Assembly (NCBI RefSeq): GCF_022213065.1
Contig: NZ_JAKLJA010000005.1
Coordinates: forward strand, 1 to 64,000
Origin: Paraburkholderia tagetis
GTDB lineage: Bacteria > Pseudomonadota > Gammaproteobacteria > Burkholderiales > Burkholderiaceae
DNA length: 64,000 nucleotides
Reading direction: 5' to 3'
Shown: piece by piece, positions 47,450 through 59,526 of the stretch
Layout of the letters: the number at the start of each line of letters is the position of its first letter
How positions within the stretch are numbered: the first letter of the stretch is position 1
The notes under the pieces: model-generated
Database searches by the model: none
What the model was told of the DNA's origin: nothing
Seen by the model: the letters and a program-made list of their open reading frames with translations, nothing else
Program-made: the position numbers and the translations under genes

Positions 47450-48601
47450 ATGTCGACCTGGTTACTTCCCGAGAATATCGCCGACGTGCTGCCTTCCGAG
47501 GCACGCAAGATCGAAGAGCTGCGCCGCCGCCTGCTGGACCGCTTTCGTACGTATGGCTATGAAATGGTCATGCCGCCGCTGCTCGAGTATCTCGAGTCGC
47601 TGCTGGTGGGCAGCGGGCGCGATCTGAACCTGCGCACCTTCAAGCTCGTCGATCAACTGTCGGGCCGCACGCTCGGTCTGCGCGCGGACATCACGCCACA
47701 GGTAGCGCGCATCGATGCGCATCTGCTGAATCGCCAGGGCGTAACGCGCCTGTGCTACGCGGGCAACGTGCTGCACACGCGTCCGCGCGGCCTGCACGCC
47801 ACGCGCGAGCAGATCCAGATCGGCGCGGAAATCTACGGCCATGCGGGCCTCGAAGCCGACCTCGAAATCCAGCAGTTGATGCTCGACGCGCTGCGCCTCG
47901 CGGGCCTCGCGAAGGTGCGCCTCGACCTCTCGCACGCAGGCGTGCTAGCGGCGATCTTCGAAGCCGACCCCGCAGCCGCCGCGCTCGGCGACGCTCTGTA
48001 TGAAGCGCTGGCTGGCAAGGACGTGCCGCGTCTGGCGGAGCTCACCGCCAATCTGCAATCCGTGTCGCGCGACGCACTGCGCGCGCTGCCGTCGTTGTAC
48101 GGCGACGCCGGCGTCATCGAAGAGGCGCGCAAGCGCCTGCCGGCGCTGCCCGGCATCGCGCGTGCGCTGGGCGACCTGGCGTTCCTCATGAGCGAGATCC
48201 AAGGCGCGGAGCTGATGCTCGATCTCGCCGATCTGGGCGGCTACGCGTACCACAGCGGCGTGATGTTCTCGGCCTACGTGGACGGCGTGCCCAACGCGGT
48301 CGCGCGCGGCGGCCGTTACGACAAGGTGGGCGAGGCCTATGGTCGCGCTCGCGCGGCGACCGGCTTTTCGCTGGATCTGCGCGAAGTGGCGCGTATTTCG
48401 CCGGTGGAGGCGCGTAGCAGCGCCGTCCTCGCGCCGTGGCGCCACGACGAGTCGCTGCGCGCCGCTGTCGCGGCCCTGCGCGATGCTGGCGAAGTCGTGA
48501 TTCAGGCGCTGCCGGGTCACGAGCACGACATGGACGAATTCGCCTGCGACCGCGTGCTGGTCGAGCGCGACGGCGCGTGGGTGCTCGAAGCGCGCGCCTG
48601 A
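47450..48601 (+). CDS. hisZ: ATP phosphoribosyltransferase regulatory subunit HisZ
   Basis: Histidyl-tRNA-synthetase-like protein that, with the short form of HisG, catalyses and feedback-regulates the first step of histidine synthesis. The 383 residues have class-II core segments: [20 protein letters not shown] at the start, [20 protein letters not shown] near 78 (motif 2 region) and [16 protein letters not shown] near 282. The C-terminal anticodon-binding domain of real synthetases is missing. The genome should therefore contain a short HisG. ATG 47450 is chosen since homology begins [15 protein letters not shown]. It lies upstream of purA, a typical arrangement. Confidence 0.94.
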   Translation: MSTWLLPENIADVLPSEARKIEELRRRLLDRFRTYGYEMVMPPLLEYLESLLVGSGRDLNLRTFKLVDQLSGRTLGLRADITPQVARIDAHLLNRQGVTRLCYAGNVLHTRPRGLHATREQIQIGAEIYGHAGLEADLEIQQLMLDALRLAGLAKVRLDLSHAGVLAAIFEADPAAAALGDALYEALAGKDVPRLAELTANLQSVSRDALRALPSLYGDAGVIEEARKRLPALPGIARALGDLAFLMSEIQGAELMLDLADLGGYAYHSGVMFSAYVDGVPNAVARGGRYDKVGEAYGRARAATGFSLDLREVARISPVEARSSAVLAPWRHDESLRAAVAALRDAGEVVIQALPGHEHDMDEFACDRVLVERDGAWVLEARA

Positions 48602-48737
48602 GCCGCCGCGGAAGGGGCCCTGGCGAGGGCTCCGGCAGCACGCATGCCGTTGAGGACAAAAGGAAATCCCGGGAATTTTGGGAAAAAATGGCGGCCCTGC
48701 CTCCGAACCCAGGTAGAATACGTTTTTAACCAGCTAA

Positions 48738-50093
<1,356 letters not shown>

Positions 50094-50120
50094 AGAAGTA
50101 GAAACAAGGTAGATGCAAAA

Positions 50121-50693
50121 ATGATTCAAATGATGGACCCGCGCAACGATGAAAAGAACCTGTGGGTCGGCTGGGATGAGTATCACCGGCTGATTGAACT
50201 GCTCGCGCTCTCGGTACACGAGTCGCGCTGGAAGTTCGACCAGATCCTGTGTCTCGCTCGCGGTGGTTTGCGCGTGGGCGACCAGCTCTCGCGCATTTAC
50301 GACCTGCCGCTCGCGATCCTGGCGACGAGCTCGTACCGCGAAGCGGCGGGCACGGAGCAGGGCGATCTCGACATCGCGCAGTACATCACGATGACGCGCG
50401 GCGAACTCTCGGGCAACGTGCTGCTGGTCGACGATCTCGTGGACTCGGGTGTCACGCTCGCGCGCGTGCAGGAGCATCTCAAGGAGCGCTATCCGGCCGT
50501 GACCGGCGTGCGCTCGGCGGTGCTCTGGTACAAGGGCTGCTCGAAGGTGAAGCCCGACTACTTCGTCCAGCATCTGCCAACCAATCCCTGGATTCACCAG
50601 CCGTTCGAGGAGTGGGATACGGTGCGCCCCCACAACCTCGGCGCGTGGATCAAGCGCGGCCTTCAGCAGGCCCAGCAGGATTCGCAGAAGTAA
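50121..50693 (+). CDS. Purine phosphoribosyltransferase-like protein
   Basis: A 190-residue type I phosphoribosyltransferase. The PRPP-binding loop is VLLVDDLVDSGVTLARVQEH near residue 100, and an earlier FDQILCLARGGLRVGDQLSR holds the flexible-loop region. It resembles hypoxanthine/xanthine phosphoribosyltransferases that return free purines to nucleotides. The position next to purA suggests purine salvage, but the base specificity cannot be read from the sequence. Three ATGs (50121, 50130, 50133) are possible starts. Confidence 0.88.
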   Translation: MIQMMDPRNDEKNLWVGWDEYHRLIELLALSVHESRWKFDQILCLARGGLRVGDQLSRIYDLPLAILATSSYREAAGTEQGDLDIAQYITMTRGELSGNVLLVDDLVDSGVTLARVQEHLKERYPAVTGVRSAVLWYKGCSKVKPDYFVQHLPTNPWIHQPFEEWDTVRPHNLGAWIKRGLQQAQQDSQK

Positions 50694-50754
50694 AGCCGGT
50701 CTGCGGGCCGTCGTGCCGCTGGCGATCGGGTCGTGCCGGCCGCCCAAAACAGGA

Positions 50755-50781
50755 ACGGAGCCTTTCGGGCTCCGTTTTTTT
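50755..50781 (+). terminator. Intrinsic terminator after the purA operon
   Basis: ACGGAGCC (50755-50762) pairs with GGCTCCGT (50768-50775), followed by TTTTTT. Confidence 0.93.
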
Positions 50782-51003
50782 ATGCGTCGTGTGCTTCTAT
50801 TGCCCCCGTGAGCCCTCTTGCCGCGGCGTCGCCGCAGTCACGGGTCAGGCCTTGACGCACGGCCGATTGGCGCCACGGAGGGCCATGCTAAACTCCCGCG
50901 GGACAAGGGGGGCGTCGCGGGGTCACAACGACCATTCGGGTTTCGCCCGCAGCCAGTTTAGAATAGCGCTCGTTTTTTCCGCCTCGAACGGATTTCCGCG
51001 TAT
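50782..51003. promoter_or_regulatory. Leader region of kup
   Basis: No gene is seen. TAGAAT at 50959-50964 is the likely -10 box of kup, leaving a leader of about 35 nt with a T-run and little structure. A weak Shine-Dalgarno precedes ATG 51004. Confidence 0.35.
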
Positions 51004-52890
51004 ATGACAACTAGCACGCACGTGGCAAAGCAGCCGCTACCGACACTCGCAGTAGCGGCCATCGGCGTGGTGTTCGGCGACATCGGCACGAGTCCGCTGT
51101 ATTCGCTCAAAGAAGCGTTTAGCCCGGCACACGGGATTCCGCTCAACGATACCTCCATCCTCGGCGTCATTTCGCTGCTGTTCTGGGCGATCATCATCGT
51201 CGTCAGCATCAAATACGTGCTCTTCGTGATGCGCGCCGACAACAACGGCGAAGGTGGCGTGCTCGCGCTCATGGCGCTCGCCATGCGCTCGTTCGATCGC
51301 AAGAGCAAGTCCGTCGTGGTGCTGACGGCGCTAGGCATCTTCGGCGCCTGCATGTTCTACGGCGACGCGGTGATCACGCCCGCCATCTCGGTGATGTCGG
51401 CGGTCGAGGGCTTGCAGCTCGCCGCGCCCAAGCTCGCGCATCTCGTGCTGCCGCTCACGATGGTGATCCTCATCGCCCTGTTCTGGATCCAGCGGCACGG
51501 CACCTCGCTCGTGGGGCGCCTGTTCGGACCGATCATGGTGCTCTGGTTCGTGACCATCGGCGTGCTCGGCGTTTCGCGCATCGTTCAGGCGCCGGGCGTC
51601 ATTGCCGCGCTCAATCCGTACTACGCGGTCTCGTTCATGGGCGCGCACCTGCTGCAGGCTTATGTGGTGCTGGGCTCGGTCGTGCTGGTGCTGACCGGTG
51701 CGGAAGCCCTCTACGCCGATATGGGCCACTTCGGCGCAAAGCCGATTCGCTATGCGTGGTACGGGCTCGTGATGCCTTCGCTCGTGCTCAACTATTTCGG
51801 CCAGGGCGCGCTCTTGATGCAGGACCATCGCGCGATCGAGAATCCGTTCTTCCTGCTCGCGCCGGATTGGGCGCTACTGCCGCTGGTGGTGCTTTCGACG
51901 GTTGCGACCGTAATCGCTTCACAGGCCGTGATCTCGGGCGCGTACTCGCTCACGAGTCAGGCGATTCTGCTGGGCTACGTGCCGCGCATGAAGGTGCTGC
52001 ATACGTCCGATCTCGCCATCGGCCAGATCTACGTGCCGGTCGTGAACTGGATGCTGCTCTTCATCATTCTGTGCATCGTCGTCGGCTTCAAGAGCTCCGA
52101 TAATCTCGCCGCCGCGTACGGCATTGCCGTGACCGCGACGATGGTCATCACCACCATGCTCGCGAGCGTCGTGATGGTGAAGGTGTGGAAGTGGAACCAG
52201 TGGCTCGTCGCGCTCATCATCGCGTGTCTCATGACGGTCGACCTCGGCTTCTTCGGCGCGAACCTGCTGAAGGTCGAGGAGGGCGGCTGGCTGCCGCTCA
52301 GCATCGGCGCGCTGCTGTTCTTCCTGTTGATGACGTGGTTCAAGGGCCGCATGATCGTCAAGGAGCGCACCGCCGCCGACGGTATTCCGCTCATGCCTTT
52401 CCTGCAGGGGCTGCTCGCGCACCCGCCGCACCGCGTGTCGGGCACGGCCATCTATCTCACGGGCAGCGACACGCTGGTGCCGGTGAGCCTGCTGCACAAC
52501 CTCAAGCACAACAAGGTGCTGCACGAGCGCACGATTTTCCTCACGTTCAGGATTCGCGACATTCCGTATGTTGCCGACTCGGAGCGTGTGCAAGTCAGGG
52601 ATGTCGGTGGCGGCTTGTATCTCGTGAAGGCCGACTATGGCTTTAACGAGACGCCTGATGTGAAGGCGGTGCTCGAAGACATCGGCCGCAAAGAGGATAT
52701 GTTGTTCGAAATGATGGACACGTCGTTCTTCCTCGCACGCGAGACGGTGGTGCCGACGCAGTTGCCGGGCATGTCGATCTTCCGTGAGCGGGTGTTCGCG
52801 TGGATGCATCAGAACGCCGCGAAGCCGACCGACTTCTTCAGCATTCCCGCAAACCGCGTGGTCGAACTGGGGACGAAGATCGAAATCTGA
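51004..52890 (+). CDS. kup: Low-affinity potassium transporter Kup
   Basis: Proton-coupled K+ uptake system of the inner membrane. The 628 residues comprise about 12 membrane helices, starting with [20 protein letters not shown] and [15 protein letters not shown], and including [18 protein letters not shown] and [22 protein letters not shown]-terminal cytoplasmic domain of about 170 residues follows (ILKEG-like [40 protein letters not shown]). All KUP signature segments are present. Own promoter and terminator suggest a single-gene transcript. Confidence 0.96.
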   Translation: MTTSTHVAKQPLPTLAVAAIGVVFGDIGTSPLYSLKEAFSPAHGIPLNDTSILGVISLLFWAIIIVVSIKYVLFVMRADNNGEGGVLALMALAMRSFDRKSKSVVVLTALGIFGACMFYGDAVITPAISVMSAVEGLQLAAPKLAHLVLPLTMVILIALFWIQRHGTSLVGRLFGPIMVLWFVTIGVLGVSRIVQAPGVIAALNPYYAVSFMGAHLLQAYVVLGSVVLVLTGAEALYADMGHFGAKPIRYAWYGLVMPSLVLNYFGQGALLMQDHRAIENPFFLLAPDWALLPLVVLSTVATVIASQAVISGAYSLTSQAILLGYVPRMKVLHTSDLAIGQIYVPVVNWMLLFIILCIVVGFKSSDNLAAAYGIAVTATMVITTMLASVVMVKVWKWNQWLVALIIACLMTVDLGFFGANLLKVEEGGWLPLSIGALLFFLLMTWFKGRMIVKERTAADGIPLMPFLQGLLAHPPHRVSGTAIYLTGSDTLVPVSLLHNLKHNKVLHERTIFLTFRIRDIPYVADSERVQVRDVGGGLYLVKADYGFNETPDVKAVLEDIGRKEDMLFEMMDTSFFLARETVVPTQLPGMSIFRERVFAWMHQNAAKPTDFFSIPANRVVELGTKIEI

Positions 52891-52909
52891 TGCTTCGATC
52901 GTTGCGTGG

Positions 52910-52945
52910 ACAACAAAAAAGGCGCCTCGGCGCCTTTTTTGTTGT
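52910..52945. terminator. Bidirectional intrinsic terminator
   Basis: ACAACAAAAAAGGCGCC (52910-52926) opposes GGCGCCTTTTTTGTTGT (52929-52945), symmetrical and shared by the convergent kup and tex genes. Confidence 0.93.
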
Positions 52946-53005
52946 CTGTAGCGCGGGCAAGCGCGGGGTTTTTGCAGAACCCCCGCGCCGCCTTGCGTTG
53001 GCGCG

Positions 53006-55348
53006 TCAGCGCTTGAGCTTCGCGAACGCCGCCGCCATCGCGCCTGCCGGCTCCGCGTCGCGCGAGCGCTGGCCGCCGCGATTCGCATTGCCGCCGCCGC
53101 GTTGATCGCGGTTACCGCTGCTGTTGCCACTCCCGCCACTACGCTGCGCGGCGCTCGCCGGATCGTCGTCCATGCGCATCGTGAGCGCGATGCGCTGGCG
53201 CTTCACGTCGACGTCGAGCACCTTCACCTTCACGACCTGACCGGCCTTCACGACTTCGTGCGGGTCCTTGATGAACTTCGTGGACATCGCCGAGACGTGC
53301 ACGAGGCCGTCCTGATGCACACCCACGTCGATGAACGCGCCGAACGCCGCCACGTTGGTCACGACGCCTTCGAGCACCATGCCCGGCACGAGGTCGGAGA
53401 CCTTTTCGACGCCTTCGCGGAAGGTCGCCGTCTTGAACTCGGGGCGCGGATCGCGGCCCGGCTTTTCGAGCTCCGCGAGGATGTCGCGCACGGTCGGCAG
53501 ACCGAAACGTTCGTCGACGAACTCGGTGGGCGAGAGGCCCGAAAGCGCCTCGCGATTACCGAGCACGTCGCCGATGGTGCGCTTGATCTTCGCGAGCATG
53601 CGCTCGACGACCGGATAGGCTTCCGGGTGCACCGACGAGCGGTCGAGCGGATTCTCGCCGCTGTTGATGCGCAAAAAGCCCGCGGCCTGTTCGAAGGTCT
53701 TGTCGCCCAGACGCGGCACTTTCTTCAGATGGTCGCGCGAGGGGAAGGGGCCATTGGCGTCGCGGTAATCGACGATATTGCGCGCGAGCGTCGAGTTCAG
53801 GCCCGACACGCGTGCGAGCAGCGCCACCGAAGCCGTGTTCGCATCCACGCCCACCGCGTTCACGCAGTCTTCGACCACGGCGTCGAGCGAGCGCGCCAGC
53901 TCGCGCTGGTTCACGTCGTGCTGGTACTGGCCCACGCCGATCGCCTTGGGCTCGATCTTCACGAGTTCGGCGAGCGGATCTTGCAGGCGTCGCGCGATCG
54001 ACACCGCGCCGCGCAGCGAGACGTCGAGTTCAGGGAACTCCTTCGCCGCCAGTTCGGATGCCGAATAAACCGAGGCTCCGGCTTCGGAGACCACGATCTT
54101 CTGCAGCTTGAGTTCGGGATGCTTCGACATCAGCTCGCTCGCGAGCTTGTCGGTTTCGCGCGAAGCCGTGCCGTTGCCGATGCTGATGAGCTCTGCCTGC
54201 GTCTGCGCGGCAATGCGCGCGAGTTTTGCGATGGAGCCGTCCCAGTCGCGGCGCGGCTCGTGCGGGTAGATCGTGTCGGTCGCGAGCAGCTTGCCCGTGC
54301 GATCGACCACGGCGACCTTTACGCCGGTGCGCAGGCCCGGATCGAGACCGATCACGGCCTTCGGGCCGGCCGGCGCCGCGAGCAGCAGATCCTTGAGGTT
54401 GCGCGCGAACACGCGGATCGCCTCATGCTCGGCCTCTTCGCGCAGGTTCGTGAGCAATTCGTTTTCGATGTGCGGCTGCACCTTCACGCGCCAGCACCAG
54501 CGGCAAACGTCCGAGAGCCACTTGTCGGCCGGCCGATTCTGGTTGGCGATGCCGAAGTGGCGCGCAATCATCGCTTCGCCCGGATGCGGCACCTGTGCAT
54601 CGAGCTCGCCGCCGAGGCCGAGCTTGACCATCAGCACGCCGGCATTGCGGCCGCGGAACAGCGCGAGCGCGCGGTGCGACGGCACGGTCTTGATCGTTTC
54701 CGAGTACTCGTAGTAGTCGCGGAACTTCTCGCCTTCCTCGTTTTCCTTGCCCTCGACCACGCTCGAGATCACCATGCCCTGGTTGTGCAGCCAGTCGCGC
54801 AGCTTGCCAAGCAGTTCGGCCGTTTCGCCGAATTGCTCCGAAAGGATGTCGCGCGCGCCGTCGAGCGCGGCCTTAACATCGGCGACACCCTTTTCGGCGT
54901 CCACGTACTGCGCGGCTTCCGTTTGTGGATCGAGCAGCGGATTCGCGAGCAGCGCGTCGGCGAGCGGCTGCAGGCCGGCTTCGCGCGCGATCTGCGCACG
55001 CGTGCGGCGCTTGGGCTTGTACGGCAGGTAGAGATCTTCGAGCACCTGTTTGCTGTCGGCGGCTTCGATGGCGGTGCGCAGCTCGTCGGTGAGCTTGCCT
55101 TGCTCCTCGATGCTCGCCAGGATCGTGGCGCGACGGTCTTCGAGCTCGCGCAGATAGAGCAGTCGCTCTTCGAGCGTGCGCAGTTGCGTATCATCGAGAT
55201 TGCCCGTGACTTCCTTGCGGTAACGGGCGATGAACGGAACGGTCGCTCCTTCGTCGAGAAGCTGGACGGCGGCCGCCACCTGACGCGGTTGAACGGTCAG
55301 TTCGCTGGCGATGCGCTGGACGATCTTGAGTGCTACGGTTTCCGTCAT
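53006..55348 (-). CDS. tex: RNA-binding transcriptional accessory protein Tex
   Basis: A 780-residue member of the Tex/YhgF family, cytoplasmic nucleic-acid-binding proteins related to eukaryotic Spt6. Domains in order: N-terminal helical Tex domain ([40 protein letters not shown]), a YqgF/RNase-H-like core near 330 ([20 protein letters not shown]), a helix-hairpin-helix near 500 ([20 protein letters not shown]), and the S1 domain near 650 ([20 protein letters not shown]). A basic Gly/Arg/Asn-rich tail follows ([20 protein letters not shown]). The upstream 200 bases contain GC-rich direct repeats (GGATTTGC-type) and presumably the promoter. Confidence 0.96.
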   Translation of the reverse strand: MTETVALKIVQRIASELTVQPRQVAAAVQLLDEGATVPFIARYRKEVTGNLDDTQLRTLEERLLYLRELEDRRATILASIEEQGKLTDELRTAIEAADSKQVLEDLYLPYKPKRRTRAQIAREAGLQPLADALLANPLLDPQTEAAQYVDAEKGVADVKAALDGARDILSEQFGETAELLGKLRDWLHNQGMVISSVVEGKENEEGEKFRDYYEYSETIKTVPSHRALALFRGRNAGVLMVKLGLGGELDAQVPHPGEAMIARHFGIANQNRPADKWLSDVCRWCWRVKVQPHIENELLTNLREEAEHEAIRVFARNLKDLLLAAPAGPKAVIGLDPGLRTGVKVAVVDRTGKLLATDTIYPHEPRRDWDGSIAKLARIAAQTQAELISIGNGTASRETDKLASELMSKHPELKLQKIVVSEAGASVYSASELAAKEFPELDVSLRGAVSIARRLQDPLAELVKIEPKAIGVGQYQHDVNQRELARSLDAVVEDCVNAVGVDANTASVALLARVSGLNSTLARNIVDYRDANGPFPSRDHLKKVPRLGDKTFEQAAGFLRINSGENPLDRSSVHPEAYPVVERMLAKIKRTIGDVLGNREALSGLSPTEFVDERFGLPTVRDILAELEKPGRDPRPEFKTATFREGVEKVSDLVPGMVLEGVVTNVAAFGAFIDVGVHQDGLVHVSAMSTKFIKDPHEVVKAGQVVKVKVLDVDVKRQRIALTMRMDDDPASAAQRSGGSGNSSGNRDQRGGGNANRGGQRSRDAEPAGAMAAAFAKLKR

Positions 55349-55563
55349 AGAGTCTGGATATTCCTGCGAGGATCGGTTGCGGTCCGGGTATGCGGCCCCG
55401 GGTTGCGGTCACGGATTTGCAGTCCCGGATTTACGATCCCGGATTTGCGCTCCGATAGCCGGGCGGGAGACATCAGGCAAGCGAACGCCCGCCGGCGGGT
55501 GGAGCGGGGCATTTTGCCATAAATGGCCGGGCGCTCAACTCGGGGGGTGTTAGAATTTCAGGC

Positions 55564-56562
55564 ATGTTCCGTTGCCCTCAGAAGACGTTGATCCCATCCC
55601 GTTTGACACAAATCCAGCCCGGCGCGCGCGAAGGTGCGGCATGGTGGACCACTGCCCGTGCGGCGGTCTGTGCCGCCGCATTGCTGGCGACGGCGAGCGT
55701 TCCGGCCCTCGCACAAGAAGTGACGGCCACCGGGGCGGCGGCCTCCGGGGTGGTAGCCGGCAGTGATGTGGCGGCCAATGGCGCGCAAAACGTGCGCCCG
55801 GCCGAGGTCGGCGGACCGGTTGCGGCTTCGGCTGCCGCGGTCGTGGCGGGGGGCGCAACGGCACAGGATACCGGCGCGAGCACCGACTTTGCCGCACGGC
55901 AAAAGGTCCTTGACCGGCGTACTGCGGAAAACAACTACCGGTACGCCGTCGCGCAGCACAATTGCTACGATACGTTCTTCGTGAACCACTGTCTGGGCAA
56001 GGCGCGCGACGCCATGCGCGTCGTGCAGGCGGATATCCGCCACGAGCAGTTGGCGCTCGACGAGGAGCAGCGCGCGGACAATGCGCGCCGCCGCGATCAG
56101 GAGGCCGCGCTGAAGCGGGCGAGGGACGAGGCCGACGCGCCGCAACGTGCCGCGAACGAGGCGCAGAGCGCGCAGGCCTACGAAGACAAGCAGCGTCAGC
56201 ACGCGCTCGCTCAGGCGCAGCGGCAGACCGAGGCGCCGCAACGCGCGGCGAACGCGCAGGCGTTCGAAGAGAAGCAGCGCCAGCACGCGGTGCAGCAGGC
56301 GCAGCGCGAAGGCGGGCAGGCGCAGTCGCAACGTGCAGCCAACCAGGCTGCCTACGACAAGAAGCAATCGGATTATCAGAAGCAACTGGACGAAGCTCGT
56401 CGCGAAGGCCAGCAGAAGGCGCAAGAGCGCGCCGCGAAGGCTGAGCGCTTCCAGCAGAAGCAGGAAGAGGCGGCGAAGCATAAGGCTGATGTGGAAGCAC
56501 GTCAGAAGCAGGCGGCCGAGAAGGCGCAGCAACAACAGCAACAAAAACCGCAGGGCCAGTAG
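55564..56562 (+). CDS. Secreted Gln/Ala-rich coiled-coil repeat protein, function unknown
   Basis: I do not recognise a named family. A 332-residue protein begins MFRCPQKTLIPSRLTQIQPG. A signal peptide-like core lies at about 33-50 (ARAAVCAAALLATASVPALA) with cleavage after AQ. The mature part has a short conserved-looking YRYAVAQHNCYDTFFVNHCL segment near 125, with two Cys that may form a disulfide. A long charged coiled-coil from 150 to the end is built of degenerate 25-27 residue repeats (APQRAANEAQSAQAYEDKQR; APQRAANAQAFEEKQRQHAV). It ends in a Gln run. The mature product would be periplasmic or on the outer membrane. Burkholderia genomes often carry such proteins. Confidence 0.7.
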   Translation: MFRCPQKTLIPSRLTQIQPGAREGAAWWTTARAAVCAAALLATASVPALAQEVTATGAAASGVVAGSDVAANGAQNVRPAEVGGPVAASAAAVVAGGATAQDTGASTDFAARQKVLDRRTAENNYRYAVAQHNCYDTFFVNHCLGKARDAMRVVQADIRHEQLALDEEQRADNARRRDQEAALKRARDEADAPQRAANEAQSAQAYEDKQRQHALAQAQRQTEAPQRAANAQAFEEKQRQHAVQQAQREGGQAQSQRAANQAAYDKKQSDYQKQLDEARREGQQKAQERAAKAERFQQKQEEAAKHKADVEARQKQAAEKAQQQQQQKPQGQ

Positions 56563-56663
56563 CACCAAATAGCACCAGGAAGCACCCGCTTTTTCAGCCG
56601 GATAGCAACCTCAGGCGCCCGACCTTTCGCACGGCGTGCGCCGATCATGACGAGGAGGCGAGC

Positions 56664-56897
56664 ATGCGCGAGCATCGTGAAGTCAAGGGCGAGGTCATTC
56701 GTGACCGTATTCTGCAACTGGAATCGGAGCACGAGGGCCTCGACCGTCTGATCGAGAGGATGTGCGAGACGCCGGACTACGACGATCTCGAATTGCAGAA
56801 GCTGAAGAGGCGCAAGCTCAAGCTGAAAGACAACATCATCCTGCTGCAACTGCAGCTGGAACCCGATTCAACGAAGACCTCGAACGGGCACGCCTGA
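56664..56897 (+). CDS. YdcH family (DUF465) protein
   Basis: A 77-residue coiled-coil hairpin protein: ILQLESEHEGLDRLIERMCE then LELQKLKRRKLKLKDNIILL. This LxxxHxxL...LKKxKLxLKDxI pattern is typical of DUF465/YdcH. Function is unknown. ATG 56664 has GAGGAGG-like bases just upstream (CGAGGAGGCGAGC). It precedes the DinG-type helicase gene by 75 bases. Confidence 0.88.
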   Translation: MREHREVKGEVIRDRILQLESEHEGLDRLIERMCETPDYDDLELQKLKRRKLKLKDNIILLQLQLEPDSTKTSNGHA

Positions 56898-56972
56898 TTC
56901 CGGGTCCTGGCAGGCGCCGGGGCGCGGAAGAAGTCGGGCCGCGCCCCGAGGACCGAGCAGGAACCGCTTGCC

Positions 56973-59252
56973 TTGAATTCAACGACCGTTTCCCGATCCC
57001 GTCCCGCACGCGAAGGCGGCGCGCCGGAGGGTGACGCGCGCGCCACGCAAACGGCGCCCGCGCCCGCATTGAGCCCGCGCCGCGGCGCCGAACTCGAAGA
57101 ACTCTTCGCCGCCAACGGGCTGCTGGCGCGGGAGATCGACGGCTATCGTCCGCGTGCCGCGCAGATCGAGATGGCGCGCGCCGTAGCCGCGGCGATGGAA
57201 GCTGCCGCCCAGGCATTGCCAGAACCCGCGACGTTCGAGCTGCAATCGCGTCCGGCGCGGCGCCTCGAACGCGGCGCGCCGGCTCCCGCGCAAGGCCGTG
57301 CCGAAGAGGCCGCGCAGGCCGCCGCCGAATCCGGCGACAACACCCTGATCGTCGAGGCGGGGACGGGCACCGGCAAGACCTACGCGTACCTCGTGCCGGC
57401 CATGCTGTGGGGCGGTAAGGTGATCGTTTCGACGGGCACGAAGCACTTGCAGGACCAGCTCTTCGCGCGGGACATTCCCACCGTGCGCGACGCGCTTGCG
57501 GTACCCGTGAGCGTGGCCATGCTCAAAGGCCGCTCGAATTATCTGTGTCACTACTATCTGCAGCGCACGGCCGACAATGGCCGCTTGCCTTCGCGCCAGG
57601 AAACGGCGTATCTGCAGGAAATCATTCGCTTCGCGAAGATCACGCGCTCGGGCGACAAGGCCGAGCTCGCGAGCGTGCCGGAGACGGCCGCTGTGTGGTC
57701 GATGGTCACGTCCACGCGCGACAACTGCCTGGGCCAGGAGTGTCCGAACTACAAGGACTGCTTCGTTATGCAGGCGCGCCGGGAAGCGCAGCAGGCCGAT
57801 ATCGTCGTGGTGAACCATCATCTGTTCTTCGCGGACATCATGCTGCGCGACACCGGCATGGCCGAACTGTTGCCGAGCGCCAACACGATCATCTTCGACG
57901 AAGCCCATCAGTTGCCCGAAACCGCCACGCTGTTTTTCGGCGAGACGCTTTCGACCGCGCAGTTTCTCGAGCTCGCGCGCGATTGCGTTGCCGAAGGCTT
58001 GAGCCATGCGCGCGATGCGGTGGAGTGGGTGAAGCTCGGTGCGGCGCTCGAACGCGCAGCGCGAGACGTGCGTCTTGCTTTCAAGGAAGATTCGCTGCGC
58101 GTGTCGATCACGCAATTGCCCGAGGATCATCCGCTCTTCGACGCGCTCGACGCGTTGCAGACCGAACTCGGAACGCTCGCCACTGCGCTCGCGGGCCAGG
58201 CCGAGCGCGCCGAATCGCTGGGGGCGTGCCTGCGCCGCGCGCGCGAGCTTCAGGGCGTGCTGTCCGGATGGGCCATGCCGGGCGCACAGGTTGATGCGTC
58301 GTCACGCGACGCACGGGCTACGGGCGATGCCGGCCAGCCCGAAGGGCAAGGCGATGCCGCAAGCGAACCTCGCGCCGAAGATGAAAAGGTCCGTTGGGTC
58401 GAAGTGTTCTCGCACACGGTCCAGTTGCATGAGACGCCGCTTTCCGTCGCGCCGATTTTCGCGAAGCAGCGCGCGGGCGTGCCGCGCACGTGGATCTTCA
58501 CCTCGGCGACGCTGTCCGTGCGCGGCGACTTCACGCACTATGCGGCGCAGATGGGCCTGAGTTCACGGCGCTCGATGACGTTGCCGAGCCCCTTCGATTA
58601 TCCGCAGCAGGGCTTGCTCTACGTGCCGCGCAACATGCCGCAGCCGTCGTCTCCGCAATTCACCGATGCGGTATTCGAAGCAGCATTGCCCGCCATCGAA
58701 GCATCGGGAGGCGGTGTTTTCATGTTGTGCACGACGTTGCGCGCCGTCGACAAGATCGCCGGAAAGCTGCGCGACACGATCGAGGCGCGTGGCTGGAGCA
58801 CGCCGCTGCTGGTGCAGGGCGACGCGAGCCGCACTGAACTGCTCGAACGCTTTCGCGCCTATGGCAATGCGATTCTGGTGGGCAGCCAGAGCTTCTGGGA
58901 GGGCGTCGACGTGCGGGGCGATGCGCTGTCGCTTGTCGTCATCGACAAGCTGCCATTCGCGCCACCCGACGATCCCGTGCTGGCCGCGCGTCTCGACGCG
59001 CTGGCGAAGAAGGGCTTGAGCCCATTCGCCGTCCATCAATTGCCGCAAGCGGTGATTACGCTCAAACAGGGCGCAGGGCGTCTGATTCGCGCCGAGACCG
59101 ATCGTGGCGTGTTGATGATTTGCGACACACGCCTCGTGGATAAGCCTTATGGCCGGCGTATCTGGCAAAGCTTGCCGCCGTTCAAACGCACGCGTGAGAT
59201 CGAGGTCGTGCGGGAGTTCTTCACGGGAGAGGAAGAGCAGGGCGCTCAATAG
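56973..59252 (+). CDS. DinG/YoaA-type ATP-dependent DNA helicase (XPD family)
   Basis: A 759-residue 5'-3' iron-sulfur helicase of the XPD/DinG family. Walker A is VEAGTGTGKTYAYL near residue 130. Four Cys of the FeS domain are present (SNYLCHYYLQ near 190; NCLGQECPNYKDCFVMQARR near 251-265). The DEAH box is IIFDEAHQLPETATLFFGET near 310. Motif V/VI segments are GVFMLCTTLRAVDKIAGKL, GSQSFWEGVDVRGDALSLVV and QGAGRLIRAETDRGVLMICD. An Ala/Gly-rich insert (about 430-465) looks disordered. TTG 56973 is the assumed start; the first 40 residues are low-complexity and may be upstream of the true start. Family members are linked to DNA repair and R-loop removal. Confidence 0.93.
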   Translation: MNSTTVSRSRPAREGGAPEGDARATQTAPAPALSPRRGAELEELFAANGLLAREIDGYRPRAAQIEMARAVAAAMEAAAQALPEPATFELQSRPARRLERGAPAPAQGRAEEAAQAAAESGDNTLIVEAGTGTGKTYAYLVPAMLWGGKVIVSTGTKHLQDQLFARDIPTVRDALAVPVSVAMLKGRSNYLCHYYLQRTADNGRLPSRQETAYLQEIIRFAKITRSGDKAELASVPETAAVWSMVTSTRDNCLGQECPNYKDCFVMQARREAQQADIVVVNHHLFFADIMLRDTGMAELLPSANTIIFDEAHQLPETATLFFGETLSTAQFLELARDCVAEGLSHARDAVEWVKLGAALERAARDVRLAFKEDSLRVSITQLPEDHPLFDALDALQTELGTLATALAGQAERAESLGACLRRARELQGVLSGWAMPGAQVDASSRDARATGDAGQPEGQGDAASEPRAEDEKVRWVEVFSHTVQLHETPLSVAPIFAKQRAGVPRTWIFTSATLSVRGDFTHYAAQMGLSSRRSMTLPSPFDYPQQGLLYVPRNMPQPSSPQFTDAVFEAALPAIEASGGGVFMLCTTLRAVDKIAGKLRDTIEARGWSTPLLVQGDASRTELLERFRAYGNAILVGSQSFWEGVDVRGDALSLVVIDKLPFAPPDDPVLAARLDALAKKGLSPFAVHQLPQAVITLKQGAGRLIRAETDRGVLMICDTRLVDKPYGRRIWQSLPPFKRTREIEVVREFFTGEEEQGAQ

Positions 59253-59384
59253 CGGCGCTTAATGGCGGGGGAAAGCGCGCTGCGTAATATCCGCTTGCAT
59301 ATGGACTACGCGGTTGCATGCGTTATGCATATGCCGGCATAGCGTTGCGGACGCATCGGCATGACGATCGGCGATTGAGAAGAG

Positions 59385-59430
59385 GCAAACAAAAAAGCCA
59401 CGAACTTGCGTTCGTGGCTTTTTTGTTTGC
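59385..59430. terminator. Perfect 20-bp inverted repeat terminator
   Basis: GCAAACAAAAAAGCCACGAA (59385-59404) is perfectly complementary to 59411-59430 around CTTGCG. The AT arms make it work in both directions, for the helicase gene and the convergent lipoprotein gene. Confidence 0.93.
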
Positions 59431-59526
59431 CCGCCGTGCATCTGACGAGGCTGTCAGACCGCCCGACGGTCCGCTTCGATGCTCGCTTGAAGCCGAAGCT
59501 CCGGGCGAGCACCTCGCGAATACAGC

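Noticed and set aside
53102-55522. 806-codon open frame antisense to tex
   Set aside because: A long antisense frame is expected from codon bias in high-GC DNA. The tex protein has clear domains, while the antisense product has none.
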